Translations under genes and position numbers: made by a program
NCBI GenBank assembly: GCA_907163375.1
Contig: CAJQUW010004613.1
Location: forward strand, 186,001-250,000
Reading direction: 5' to 3'
Length of the DNA: 64,000 nt
Source: Prostheceraeus crozeri
Taxonomy: Eukaryota; Platyhelminthes; Polycladida; Euryleptidae
Shown here: positions 23,055-34,560 of the stretch, one piece after another
Layout of the letters: the number at the start of each line of letters is the position of its first letter
How positions within the stretch are numbered: the first letter of the stretch is position 1
The notes under the pieces: generated by a model
The model's input: only the letters and a program-made list of their open reading frames with translations
Database searches by the model: none
Told to the model about the DNA's origin: nothing

Positions 23055-23708
23055 TTATTCCCATCTTTTCTGATGTCTTGGTGGCAAGTTTTCGTAGGAA
23101 TCTGTGGGATACCAGGGATGATAATATGATTTGCTGTATTCATGGTCCCAGTAATTTGATTCATTTTTGTCTCCCCATGTAGATTCGGATTGTCTGACAC
23201 CATTATCGTATTGGTACCTGGAGCGCCACTCTGAGTGGTGATTTTGACGAAAGGGCTGCTGAGATTTGATTTGGTGAAACGGTCTTATAGTCACATTAGA
23301 ACCCCAATATTCAGAATTGGTCATTATGCTCGAATCACTGTTAGATATAGTTACTCGGAATGATTTATTTTGCCTGGCATGCTTATTGTATTTTGTAGGG
23401 AATAATTCAATTATGTCGCGAATATTTCTCACACCAATCGATAGCAAATGTTCTTGCATTTCAGTCACTGTATGTTTCAGGTTTATTTTACCAATGTAGA
23501 AATGAACTTTCCTCAATCTATCTACTCCTTGGATTGTACAATTTCTGTTTGATTCAAGTATTTCGAAACTGACTTTTCGTTGAGTATTGGTGCGAGTAGC
23601 ACCAGTTTTAGCATTGCTCTTTACAGATCCAAATAAGCCATCACCAGAAGTATTTCTATCAATACTTTTATGAGTGCATGATTTTTTGATCATTAGAAAG
23701 TATAGCAT
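23055..23708 (-). pseudogene. LINE copy 2 ORF1 core domain
   Basis: 217 residues in one frame, longer than in copy 1 because copy 1 has an extra stop near 8017 (TTTCTAAATAC against TTTCGAAATAC). Shows GVDRLRKVHFYIGKI and the RRM-like core. This suggests copy 2 keeps the older state at that site. Confidence 0.75.
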
Positions 23709-24072
23709 TTTCTGTAGATTTCACAAATGGATTAGTATCATGTAATTGTCTGTGAATGTCATGCTTGTGAGTTGACCTCTTCTTCTTTTTGTTTTCAACC
23801 TTTATCCAATCGTTAGTAGCGTTAATTTCATCCTCACCTGAGTCTTTGGGAATTCTGCCTGTTGATTCAAGATCACGCAAGTGCTCAAGATTTCAAGTAC
23901 TTGAACAACTTCAAGTTTTTCATAAAGCTCTGACTTTGGAGATTCAAATTTCTCTTGTAATTCTGCAACTTAAGCTTTTAGTTGTTGAGTTTCTGCATTG
24001 CTTCTACTTCGTTCTTCTTGTAATTTAGAAACTTCATGCTTTAGTTGATCCAATTCAGACTTCATTTCTGTG
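23668..24072 (-). pseudogene. LINE copy 2 ORF1, coiled-coil part
   Basis: Same two-frame layout as 7456-7920, including the in-frame TAA (TTAAGCTTTT on the + strand). Interrupted by the hAT element at 24080. Confidence 0.68.
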
Positions 24073-25159
24073 ATGACTTGCAGTGGTGGGCGTTCCGATA
24101 AATGAAGCGATAAAGCGATAATATCGGACTGGCCGAAAATTTATCGCTTATCGTTTATCGCAAAGAATCGCAAAATTTATCGTTTATCGTTATCGCTTTA
24201 AATTTTCCTGCGATAACGATAAAGCGATAATTTTTTTAAAAAACAAAAATTTCTTTGGCTCATTAGACAAACATTCTACGATTTGAATTAACTGCTCGAA
24301 TGTGACTCTTAAAAGCGTCAATTGGAATTGCATCGGGTATTACTAAGCTCTATTAAGGGGATCACACCTTGACACCACACAGTGCTTGATAGTTCACAAC
24401 TCTTGCATGTAGAATATCAATGAGCGATCCCGTTCCGATTCCTCGTTGAGGTCATCTACGATTTAAAGCGTTAGATGAAGGTAAGTTGAACAGCGAGTTG
24501 GTACATTTCTACTGAATTAGTACTCGTTAATAAAAGCATGAGATTGTTTCATTTTCACTCATCGCAGTATGTGCCTCGACTTCTGATCCTGTGTGTGTGC
24601 GCGTGCATTCACACAAAGCCTTTCGCATCGATTAGCTTCGAAATAGTCGTCATCCATGGACAGCAAGACGTCGACCTCACTGAGGTAAGTTGTCGAATAA
24701 GATGTAAAGAGGATTGGCCCCTGACAGCCGTATTTGAACGTTTCAATGAGAATCATTTTTTCTTCGCGTCTAGATGGCAGTCGGTGTCAGTCGGTATTGC
24801 TCATCAAGTGATAAAGTGCATTTGTCTTCTACCATCGAACGTTCAATCAGCTCATCATGCAACGTTTTTATAATCTATTAATCATACTATGTATGCGCAT
24901 ATTCATGAGAAACTACCAACATTCATTTAACACAGTGTTTTCCAAAATCGTACCTTTTTAGACTGCAAGCAGTCGAGTAGTGTTTTTAAATCCTCATCGT
25001 CTATAAGAGTAGAAAAATACGTCGTATATGCATAAAAAAAAGGAAAATATAGTTCCTATATTCACCTTTTGTGTAGGCCAGGCCCATACTCTGTGGTAAA
25101 CAACTAGGACAACTAGTCGCACAATTTTTTAAATCTCTTGTTAATGATTATCAATTTGG

Positions 25160-25420
25160 ATTGACCAATGACCCTTCTCATTTCCAATGAGATGATTGTT
25201 TTATTTTAGCAATTCTGATTGACCATTCTCATTTCTAATGAGATGAACGCCGGGGAATTGGTCTCCCTGATAGGGGAACGAACCCCTGCTCAAATTTGGG
25301 AGGATTCAAAGATGGTTAACACGGAGGCTGAGGGCGCCAAATGAGTATCTCGCATCCGGGCGCAAGAAACTCACGCTACGCCACTGTAGCTCAGTCAATG
25401 TCAGTCACATCATAAGGCTA
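25160..25420 (-). other. possible tRNA-derived SINE fragment inside the hAT element
   Basis: On the minus strand TGGCGTAGCGTGAG resembles an A box, and AGGGGTTCGTTCCCCT, about 110 bases on, folds like a T-arm and resembles a B box. Further downstream ATTGACCA...TTCTCATTTC occurs twice (25163, 25213). No poly-A tail or target duplication was found, so this is weak. Confidence 0.25.
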
Positions 25421-26720
25421 GCGCAGGCTGAACAATATAAAGCGACGATGACATACTTGTAGATAACTATCTTTCATAGTTTCTAGAGTAGACTGATATT
25501 GTAGCCTACATTGTACGTAGGCATTGCACGTACATATGCCTACATGTAGATCACTTGGCACTTGGCCTACCCTACGTTTATAGACATTTATTTCCAGCCG
25601 TGTAGATATACGTATGTATCGTAAGTTTATACAACAATATGATTTCCTTAACTTTCGAATTGCGGTGCCGTGGACATATTAATTCCCTTCAGTATTTTAG
25701 CAACTGTAATGAGCACTACATTAATTTTTTTCAATTTTTTAGCAACTTTAATAAACACTACACGCTCTATTATGCTGCAGTATACCGCATTAGCTTGTCG
25801 ATAAATCGACGTACCCACTGGATGGGGTTGATGGAATAGCCCAATTGATATCTATTGTTTACGTTGCAAATACATTAATTATTAAATTTTTATTTCATCT
25901 TACGCATGTACTTTAAAATTATGTGCAATGTAGGCATACCGTAGCATAGTTAGGGTGCAATTTAATAATTACCGGTAGGGCTAATTGGTATTTGTAAGAG
26001 CGACGCCGCTAGAACTTCATCAGCCAAGGACGCAGAACAAGAAGAACATTGAATTGTTGTTTAGTCTATTGATATGATTATTGATTAGGCTGGCAAAATT
26101 ATCGAAGCTATATAGGTCTTATCCAGTAGCTAGCTAGGTACAATGATGAGTGTATTGTCCCTCGATGTTCATACGTTACGAGTGAGGTCCCACAGATAGC
26201 TACATTATAATTTTGGACTTTGCTTGTCAGGCTTGGACATGAGTTGGGAGTTGCAAATTGCTACATGCTACTTACGTCTAAGAGACAAGTGCAATCCGAT
26301 CGTCATCCTTTACCATGGTGGTATACTGAGACTATGGGCCACACTAAGTAGGCTACATGTAAATACTTATTTATAGATTGCGTTTTTTGAGCGCGCACTT
26401 TTCAATTAAGCTGATAAAGTCGACGATCATCATTTTTTTCATTGTCTGCCAACATGTTTACCATCATCCTGCAGAGTCTAGTAAAATACATACACATACA
26501 TGTGCTTATAAGACGCTGTATCAATGAAACTACATGTATATATGCGTTATATTTAGCTGTCTTGTAAATTTCGGGATCGCAATAATTTTAAGGTTATATC
26601 ATTGCAGCTATATCTGCTGTATACAAGCATGTGTATTATTTATTTTGTCATAGCCGAGGATATATCAAAATAAAATCACTGATTTTTTTGTTTCAGTTTC
26701 AGCGTCAAGAGGACTGCAAT

Positions 26721-28795
26721 ATGTCACGCAAGAGGACTACATGTATGGAGGACTTCTTCCGTGTTGAGAACAGGAGTAGTGGTGTGACTCAAGAGAAGAA
26801 GCGGAACATTTCCGAAGACGTTCCCCCCGTCTCCCACTCGAATTCCCTCATGTCCCTGGGCAGTGAGTTAGAGGCCGACAGCCGCTCAGGTAGTCAAGCC
26901 ATTGACTCGACCAGCAACACCTTGTGATTGCGCCTGGATGTGGTATTTCCAGCCCCCTCATCCATTTCTTAAACAATATTCACTTTACCAACAGATGGAA
27001 CTCTCTGTATGACGCGTGCAGCGTGCTGCTACAGTGCGTCATGAACGACGACGCTCGCCTGGAGGCCGTCAATGAAGTTCTACGGAACGAGGGGGGCGCC
27101 TACCGGAGCAGGAAGTCCTTCAGCGGCTTCGACGACCAGGACAGACAGGTAAAGTACCAAAGTAGTCTGATGCAGATTTCATTTTAGCTGAGATGAGCCT
27201 ACATGTAGATAATAATGTTTTTGTTTTTGCTTTTGCTTTTGGTTTACAAGTTTTAGTGCCTGCTATGCTATCAATTTAATGAGTTTTTTACGTTATCACC
27301 AGGTGCTGCATGAGTTCTGTCTGGACCGGCTACAGGCGGAGCAGAACGCTTACCTTGGTGCACTGCTTCCCAACCTCACTCTCATGAAAGTGGCGCTGGA
27401 GCGCATGGAGGAATCGCAAAGGGACCAGGCCCTCATCTACGCACAGCCCTTGGTGCGCGCCCTCCTCCGACAAGAGGGCAACAAAGTAGGATTTGACAAC
27501 AGGTAGGTCTACAAATTCAACAACTTCACCTATATTCTGTAACATAAAGAGGTACCGGTATTTTATTCTCTGTTTAATGTTTGCGGTGCTTACCTTTTTC
27601 TATAAGCCAGGAGTCGCGCAAACTCCGGCATAAATGGCCTATTCAGTGTTCCAGTTCGGCCTTGTTAGGTGCTAGCCTGTCAGGCCTAGCTAGTGCTAAT
27701 AATGTCAGCTTTAAATGTACACATGCATATTTCTTGTGCTGTGTAGTTTTGTTCCCTTTCTTTACTATACAGGTGCTCGCAAATTTAGGAGCCAAATTTA
27801 TCATCAATGGACGTTGACTCTGTCTCAAAGAAGTATTATGCTTCCGATTGATTTGTTTTGATGGTTAGTAAATCAATATTTTCCTCACAGGAGCCAGGAG
27901 CATTGTAGCCTACTCCCTGTTTTCTCTGTCCTAATGTGCCTTCTTGATCTCTGGCCCTGACACGGCCTATATGGTGGCCTAAATTGCCTGCCGATCCCTG
28001 GTATAGGCAATAAGTACATGCACATGTCCCGCTACGTGTTTAAGTTAATTACTTTGCTTTACAGATTCAGCTCCATGTTTAGAAACATGGATCTCCTCAT
28101 GGCATCTGCCCTTCATCCAAACTACGGGATGTCGACGTTCGGCTCCATGGCTCCGCATATGAAGGAGGAGATATCCATGAGGATCCTAAAAGAGATGACG
28201 GCGCTCGTCAGACAGGAGGAGGCGAGAGAGGGGGGAAACCAAGTTACGATGAAGGAGCATCAGGAGGTCGGCGATGACCCCTTTGTCGAGCTCTGCGAGT
28301 GTGAGGATGGAACCGAGGAAAACCGCGACAATAACCTGCAGGAAGACCTCAAAAAGGAGCTGCAAGGGTGGAAGAGGAACAAGGAGGTAGGCCTAACAAT
28401 GTGTTTAAAGTCTTGCCATGTTCTTTCATGCACCATGAGCATACCGTGTACAAGCAAGTGATAATTCGGTGCATTGTAATGTGTAATTGCAGAATGCGTA
28501 CATGTAAGATTACAATGATGTATGTGTTTTTTTTCAGGCAACTGTGAAGAAGTCGCACTTCCCTGCGAAGCATAGGGCCCACTGGATAACATTTTTCATA
28601 AAGTACAATACTGGGATCCCTAGCTCTGCAGGAGTAGAGCGTCTCTTCAGCGTGGCTGGAGACGTACTGAGGCCGAAGAGGGATTGTCTCAGTGATGACA
28701 ATTTTGAACACCTCGTGTTTCTGAAGGGAAACCTCCACCTCAGCAAGAGGCTGCAGCCAGGAGGGGCCGATGAGGATGATGATGATGATGTGTAG
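26721..28795 (+). pseudogene. hAT transposase, spliced, catalytic core missing
   Basis: Exon-like blocks are 26721-26888 (starts MSRKRTTCMEDFF), 26996-27148 (RWNSLYDAC, the hAT W-N-S box), 27303-27502, 28065-28386 (MASALHPNYGM) and 28538-28795. The junctions 27148/27303, 27502/28065 and 28386/28538 have GT-AG borders and matching phases. The last exon carries IPSSAGVERLFSVAGDVLRP and FEHLVFLKGNL, the hAT dimerisation domain. Between the first and second blocks the BED finger and first two catalytic acidic residues should lie. They are absent, and the phases there do not match, which points to an internal deletion. Codon use is noticeably GC-richer than in the surroundings. It ends in an acidic EDDDDDV tail. 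Confidence 0.82.
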
Positions 28796-29522
28796 TATTT
28801 GTATGATTCCTCTCTGCTCTGATTGTACTTTGTGGTGCGGTGAAGTTTGTCGTGGTACCCGATACATGTAGCTTGTTGTTTTTATGGTTTTATGTTAACA
28901 ATAAAGTTCTCAATTCGTGTCTTTCATCAATGCTCCTATTTATTCAATACCAGCCTATGTTGTATTTTAGGCATGTACTTGTAGGTTTCTGCATGATATT
29001 ATCGAGGCCAAAGGCCCAGACCAATGAAGAGTGCATCAACATAATTAATTGTTACACATGGCCTTGTATATGCATGCAGGCACGACTTCGATTTCATGTC
29101 CTCGAGCTCTAGCACTCGATGTTGTTAGAAGACATGGAATCGAAGGAGTGCATGCTTGTGCATGGCCGTCGTGTAACAAATCATCATGTAGAACAGCATT
29201 TATTTTAGTGAATTCAGTGTAGAGGTTTAGTAGTAAAAAATGAGCCAATTATAGACGTTAGTAGAGACAATTTCAGGATTTATCGTTATCGGACTTTATC
29301 GTTATCGCTTATCGCTTTAACCTTTGCGTAAAATTTATCGCTTTATCGTTATCGGACTTAGCAAAAAAAATTATCGTTATCGGACCCATCGGAAAATTTA
29401 TCGCTGCCCACCACTGATGACTTGTAAAAGATTGCTAATCTTATCATTTTGATTTGAATCTATTTCCATTGGATTGCGATGTTTCTGGATGAGTATTTTG
29501 TCGAGATCAGCAGAACTTGTTT

Positions 29523-29891
29523 AATTCAGCAGTTTAATTAATCAGCAGAATTAAAGGCCGTCTAATTTGAATTTGGAGATGCATGCACGATTTTCATAGA
29601 AAAATGACATCCGAAATATCGGCAGATAACCCTACTTGCTCAGTAACAATGTTACAGTAATGGTGTAACGGAGGACGTAAAGCGTAAGACCTGAATGCAT
29701 CAATTCGACCAACTTGCGACACTGTTTATCTCTCATTGACTCAACATCATCGCATTGATGGATTGTAGCTGAACTAATGTCCCACAGGGTTTATAGACAA
29801 TTAATAATTGATATAGTGAATTGAGGTGCCAATGAAAAACGCTCAGATGATGGCTAAAAATGTGCGGCAGAAATTCACCGACACATAATAT
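29523..29891. other. outer flank of palindrome, no gene seen
   Basis: Begins with short TCAGCAG-bearing filler (29524-29553), then unassigned sequence. Confidence 0.4.
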
Positions 29892-32747
29892 AGGGTGTCT
29901 ACAAGGCCTGGATATCCTGGATAAATCCTGATTTTGAAAATTTGGCCTTGATATCCTGGATATCCTGGATAAATCCTGATTTCGTCGAAATTAAAAGTTG
30001 TGAAAAAAGTCCTGAGCTACATTTTTAACGTTTACAATAATGTAAACAAAATGTAATTATGGTTTTCGGTGACTTCATCTTCGTTTGTCCTTTTCGATTT
30101 CATTTGATAGCGTAAAATAATGTTCATGTGTGTTGTCTTTCTGTTTCAGGTTACATGTGTTAATTTAAGGTTTTTTCGTATACATGAATTTTCGAACTCG
30201 GTGGGTGTCTCAGACTTCGAAAACAGATTATTGACTCCTATTTTGTAGCTGCATTCAATGACTATCAGTTAGTGAATCTTGTTCGTCGTAGTGTCGACGT
30301 TCCCACATCCTTGAATTCAACTACATCATCTTCAATGAATGCTGATGCATCTTCATCGATGCACACAAGTAAAATTTCTACAATTAATCCGGAAACGTGA
30401 ACGGCTCCTATTACAGCAGCTATGAAAAAATGAAGTATATCAAAGCAGAAATAATTTAGGCCTTGGATATGGTAGAGAAACACCGTTTACAACGATCATG
30501 TGATGATCAACAATCTATATTTCAAGCGATGTTCAAGAACCACTGTTGTTGACAACATCCAAATGTCCAAAGATAAGTTAGACTACGTTGTGACTTTCGG
30601 ACTGTCTCCACATTTTCAGACAGAGATACTAGCCAGAGTGCATACGTCCAAGGAGTTAAGCATACCTTTCGATGAGGCATTAAACAAAATTGTTCAAAGG
30701 GGACATCAAGATCTGTGGATTAGATATTTCAACGAGCACTGGTGTTGTAGTTAGTGATTATGTAGCGTCAGTATTTCTCACTCACTCGAAAGCTGAAAAC
30801 ATATTTGAAAGTGTCAAAAAAGCATCTGGATAAAATTGGTGGCTCAGGCTCATTTGTTGATGTCTTCAATAGATTGTTGCAAATCAGCATGGCAGTCAAT
30901 CATTTCACCGAAGATTTTCTGAAAAATTTCAGCATAAGTATGGGAAGGAATTGCTCCAAACAGGTACATGCTCGTTACATGTCATTCGTGAGTGGAGCAT
31001 CGCAGTATGGATTGAAAAAGTACTTGGGATTTGTCAACTGTACTGCAAAGCATGTAGTACTACCTTTTCAAAGATTCTCCTGCACGCAGGGCTGATTATT
31101 GTCCACACACATTACAAGTTCAACCGCATTTCCTAAGTCTTTTTGCAAATGCGGTTAGGTACAAAACAAAGATGTATGTAACAGAGCAATAGAGATTCTA
31201 CCGAACATTGAGAAATATTGCGTCGATGTGAAACCTCAACCCCATGTCAACCTCAACCCCTCAACCTCATTCTCAACAGTCGTTGACGCAATCAATGACC
31301 CATTTCCTGCAGCGAAGCTGCATTTTTTCAGCTCCGTAGCGTCTCAGTTTGAGCCATTTCTGCTGCGGTTTCAACACGACAAGCCTATGATTCCATTTTT
31401 AAACGGTTTTCTCATGGGCCTTGTCACAGTAATGTACATTGAAAAGATTCGTTCATGCCGGAGGTGGGAACAGACGCTTCCAAAATTCTTCCCGTGATCT
31501 GAATAACGATGCAAATCTGAAGGAAATATCGCAAGTGGATCTGGAATTCGGAGCCAAACGCAGCATCCCAAAGAATTCTCATCCACGCAGAATGTTGGAG
31601 TTCGGTCAAGCCCCTCTCTATTGCCTTATTACCTTATAAAATACTTGAAAGGAGTCCGCTGAAACACTATCTTGTTAAAGACGCTGCATCACTCTCCGCT
31701 TGTCATTTTAACCAAGTCTTCAACGCTTTGCGAAATGCGTTTTGACATTTTATTGAACAGAATGATCGATTCCAACTGCATTTCTGTATCTCTGGCTGAT
31801 TGGGCAAAGCAGGAATATTCCGACTTCATTCAATCAGATCAAAAGGAAAAGGAACTACAGGTAAATTTCACTGGTGCTTTCAGATCAATACCAAAATTTA
31901 ACTGCTTAATGTTTTCTTTAGAAATCTGACATCGACAAACTTCGATTGGACGACCTCTACTGCAGTCTTCTGTGAAACAAAGAAAGTTCCTAACACCTGT
32001 GGGCAGTAGGGAGGAAGGTTTTGGTCTGATTCCATGGTCAAGCGGCAGTAGGTTTTTTTCAACATAAGCAAGGATATGCTAATAGAGAATCTTCAAGAGA
32101 GTTCTATCTTGGCGAAACGTGTGGTCCATAACGCCATTCAGTATTATGGAGGGGTTCTGCATGTTTCGCTAACTGCTTCGTTGATTGAATCACTTAAGTA
32201 TTTATGCCGTCGACCTGTAATGGCACTCGATCTAAAAAGGAATGAAGATCAGCAAGTTGTGTTGCAAACGTGTTGCTGAACTGGATTGTGAATTGAGCAA
32301 TATTGAAACTCAAAATTCGATCACTAGAGAGAAACAGTGTGAACTTGACGATCGAGCTACGGTGCTCAAAAACTTGAAGACTAGTTTGTGTCCAGTTGAA
32401 AACCAGATAAAAGTGTAATTCGTTTAATAACTGAGTGTTTGAAAAATATAGCAATGTAGTGTTGAAGCATATAGCAGCAGTTATTTTTAGGCCTTAATGA
32501 GACAAAACGATTTCACGGCTATTATTAATGCTTTGGAATTAGGCGTTCTATTAGACAGAAAAGAAACAGAAAAAGAGAAATACGAAATACCTAGTAGGTA
32601 ACGGCACTGTTAAATGGTGATAACACGAGATGGTCATTTTATGACCATCATAAAAATTTCGACAGGTTCCTTGATTTTTGCAATAATATCTCCTGGATAT
32701 CCTGGATATCTCCTGGATTTGAAAATTCCTGATGTAGTAGACACCCT
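29892..32747 (+). mobile_element. decayed DNA transposon with AGGGTGTCTAC ends
   Basis: AGGGTGTCTAC at the left end and GTAGACACCCT at the right, each followed inward by repeated GGATATCCTGGATA words (29907-29970, 32690-32725). No clean target duplication was found; flanks are AT-rich (CATAATAT and TATAATAA). Inside are fragments of a transposase-like protein. A hAT-type element is likely but not proven. Confidence 0.7.
30500..32420 (+). pseudogene. decayed transposase-like protein of the AGGGTGTCTAC element
   Basis: Pieces in shifting frames: VVTFGLSPHFQTEILARV, DLWIRYFNEHWC, VFLTHSKAENIFESV, a VHGAF-like helix followed by DSPARRADY, and a C-terminal stretch of Glu/Lys-rich coiled coil. I recognise the general family as a widespread invertebrate and fish hypothetical protein with S-M-D-G-P-N-V-N and D-S-P-A-R-R-E boxes that I associate with hAT-like transposons. 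That link is from memory. Many frameshifts and stops make it a pseudogene. Confidence 0.5.
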
Positions 32748-34557
32748 TATAATAATTAATTTTTTGATTTTGAAGGCATGCGATTAATAGATCTGCCTTT
32801 TTTACACAAAAACTGTTTTGGTATTACAACAGGAATCTTTTTTTCAAATAATCGATCACTTCGGTTACCGGGGTTGCGATGAACACTTATCTCTTAAACC
32901 TTATTGTCAATATAAAATGTAAAACTTGAATTTGGTATTCGTCGCAGATGGATGTAAGAAAAATGTTTTGAATGAGTACATGAAACGAATACTGGCACGA
33001 GACGGCTTGAGCAAGACTTATACTTATCGCAGTATTCTAACCGCATTGATGTCCGAACACATGTCTGAGGAATATTCATCACCTGAAATGCAAACTGTGA
33101 CAGGACAGTGACATCAATAATCCATCCAAATGTGCGTAAAATGAACAACCCCGAGCAAAATAAGCAAAGTAATCAAACCACATAATTTACAAATACCTGA
33201 AATATCAAGTTTATCTTCTAATGTGCATATTCTAAATGACCGTCGACATCAGAGCGGAGCAAATTGAGTTTCAAAATGAACAAATTGAGACAAGGGAGTA
33301 TTCCTCTAACTCAAGTCCATCAACTATATCAAAATCCTATTTCAATGGATGTACTTTAGAGAATTGCTGTTTTATCAAGTTAGTCAATTTGTACTTTTTA
33401 ACATTTCGACGTATCCATGTAGATATCAACTGTGCTTAGATCTATGTGAGTGCTATGATATTTGCTATGTATAACACAAGGTATTACTGGGCTTTAATGT
33501 CTTTTTCCTTGATTATAGATGAGACATTTCTTTGGCAAATAGATGAAAACAGGTTTATAATATTATAGCAAACTACGCAACAAATTTTAGATATTCTGAT
33601 AGCAAATATCCTACTAATTTCGATGAAAACATGAAGAAAACAATTAAAGCCTACCTTCAGATTTTTATTTCAAATCCTCCTCCAAAAGTCTAACATGAAT
33701 CCACTTTCTATGTCTCGTGAAATCGAGAGATCAAAATGGTTTGTCCGATGATTGACAGTCGGAGAAATCGAAGTCCAATCTGAAAAGCAAATTCCAAATT
33801 TTAGCGACAACCGCGTCGCAAAAAGTCGCAGTGTGAAACAGTCCTAAGTGCAGCTTGATCAGTAGCCTATTATTGGATCTGCCACAGGTCTACAACCTTT
33901 TGACAGTAATCACTGAATTTTTTAATCTAATTCAAATTACTTGAATTCTTTATTCTGGTGTAGTCTCCTTCACTGAACTGCTGTTTTGTATAGAATTATG
34001 TGTTACGAATGAATTGTTCGTAAGATAAATTTCGCTACTTTCGTGCTATACGCAGGAGGTTTGGGTTTCGTGCTCGTGTCGTTTTGAGGGCAAATTTCCG
34101 ACAACTGCAGACCTCTAATTCCAGGTCTTCAGTCCATTTTCTATTCAGTACAGTGCCGAATGCTTTTCATCAGCTATATCAGGCTATTTTTTGTTATTAC
34201 TGCTGCAATTCTATTGAAAAGCGTTTTGGAGTACATTCAGTTTGTTATTTTGATAAAGTTGACAAGACGGAGGCTCTATGTTATTTTTAGGCCACGAATG
34301 CTTCGTCAATTTTTTTTATTAATGATGCTTGTATTTTTGTATGCTGAATTCCAATCCTAGATATGCCAAGAATTACTATTCATTGCTAAATGTGCAAAAC
34401 ATGTGCATTATCATTTTATACCAATGCTAAATCAATTATTACCTAGTTATATGTTTTGCAATTTGTATGTACATAACAAGTGCCCTACTAAAAATGTTCA
34501 ACATCTTTCTGACCGGCGTGTGATTATTATTAATGAATTATATTCTTTTGTTTCCAG
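32748..34557. other. upstream region of the MFSD3-like gene, no supported gene
   Basis: Short frames only. One at 32926-33111 encodes a basic peptide ending in EEYSSPEMQTVTG, and related words continue to about 33440 in other frames; I cannot assign it. GTCGCAAAAAGTCGCAG near 33815 may be a transposon end. The promoter and any 5' non-coding exon of the MFSD3-like gene should lie here but were not identified. Confidence 0.35.
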
Positions 34558-34560
34558 AGA

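Larger units (their letters stand above)
24081..29416 (+). mobile_element. 5,336-bp hAT element with defective transposase gene
   Basis: Ends CAGTGGTGGGCG and GCCCACCACTG, with an 8-bp duplication ATGACTTG at 24073-24080 and 29417-29424. Copy 1 keeps the empty site near 7500. Both ends carry many subterminal TATCGTTATCGCTTATCG-type words (24110-24235 and 29278-29405), typical of hAT transposase binding. A spliced transposase gene is present but lacks its middle. About 2.6 kb before the gene holds no supported ORF. Confidence 0.96.
21107..29522. repeat. right arm of 22-kb inverted duplication
   Basis: Inverse of 7402-19218. The only large later insertion here is the hAT element 24081-29416 (plus 8 bp); removal leaves 3,072 bp. 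The outer boundary falls near AGCAGAACTTGTT at 29522, where the flank shows three TCAGCAG words. Confidence 0.93.
21645..29522 (-). mobile_element. dead LINE, copy 2 (split by hAT insertion)
   Basis: Mirror of copy 1 with the same internal deletion, stop and frameshifts. It lacks the foldback and mariner insertions. Its coiled-coil ORF1 region is cut by the hAT element, the outermost part resuming at 29425. Confidence 0.9.

Noticed and set aside
7402-29522. Giant transposon whose terminal inverted repeats are the 3-kb arms
   Set aside because: No target duplication or terminal motif at 7402 or 29522, and the arms contain a dead LINE; segmental inverted duplication fits better.
32926-33440. 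Possible small gene with EEYSSPEMQTVTG
   Set aside because: Short pieces in different frames with no recognised domain; could be transposon debris.
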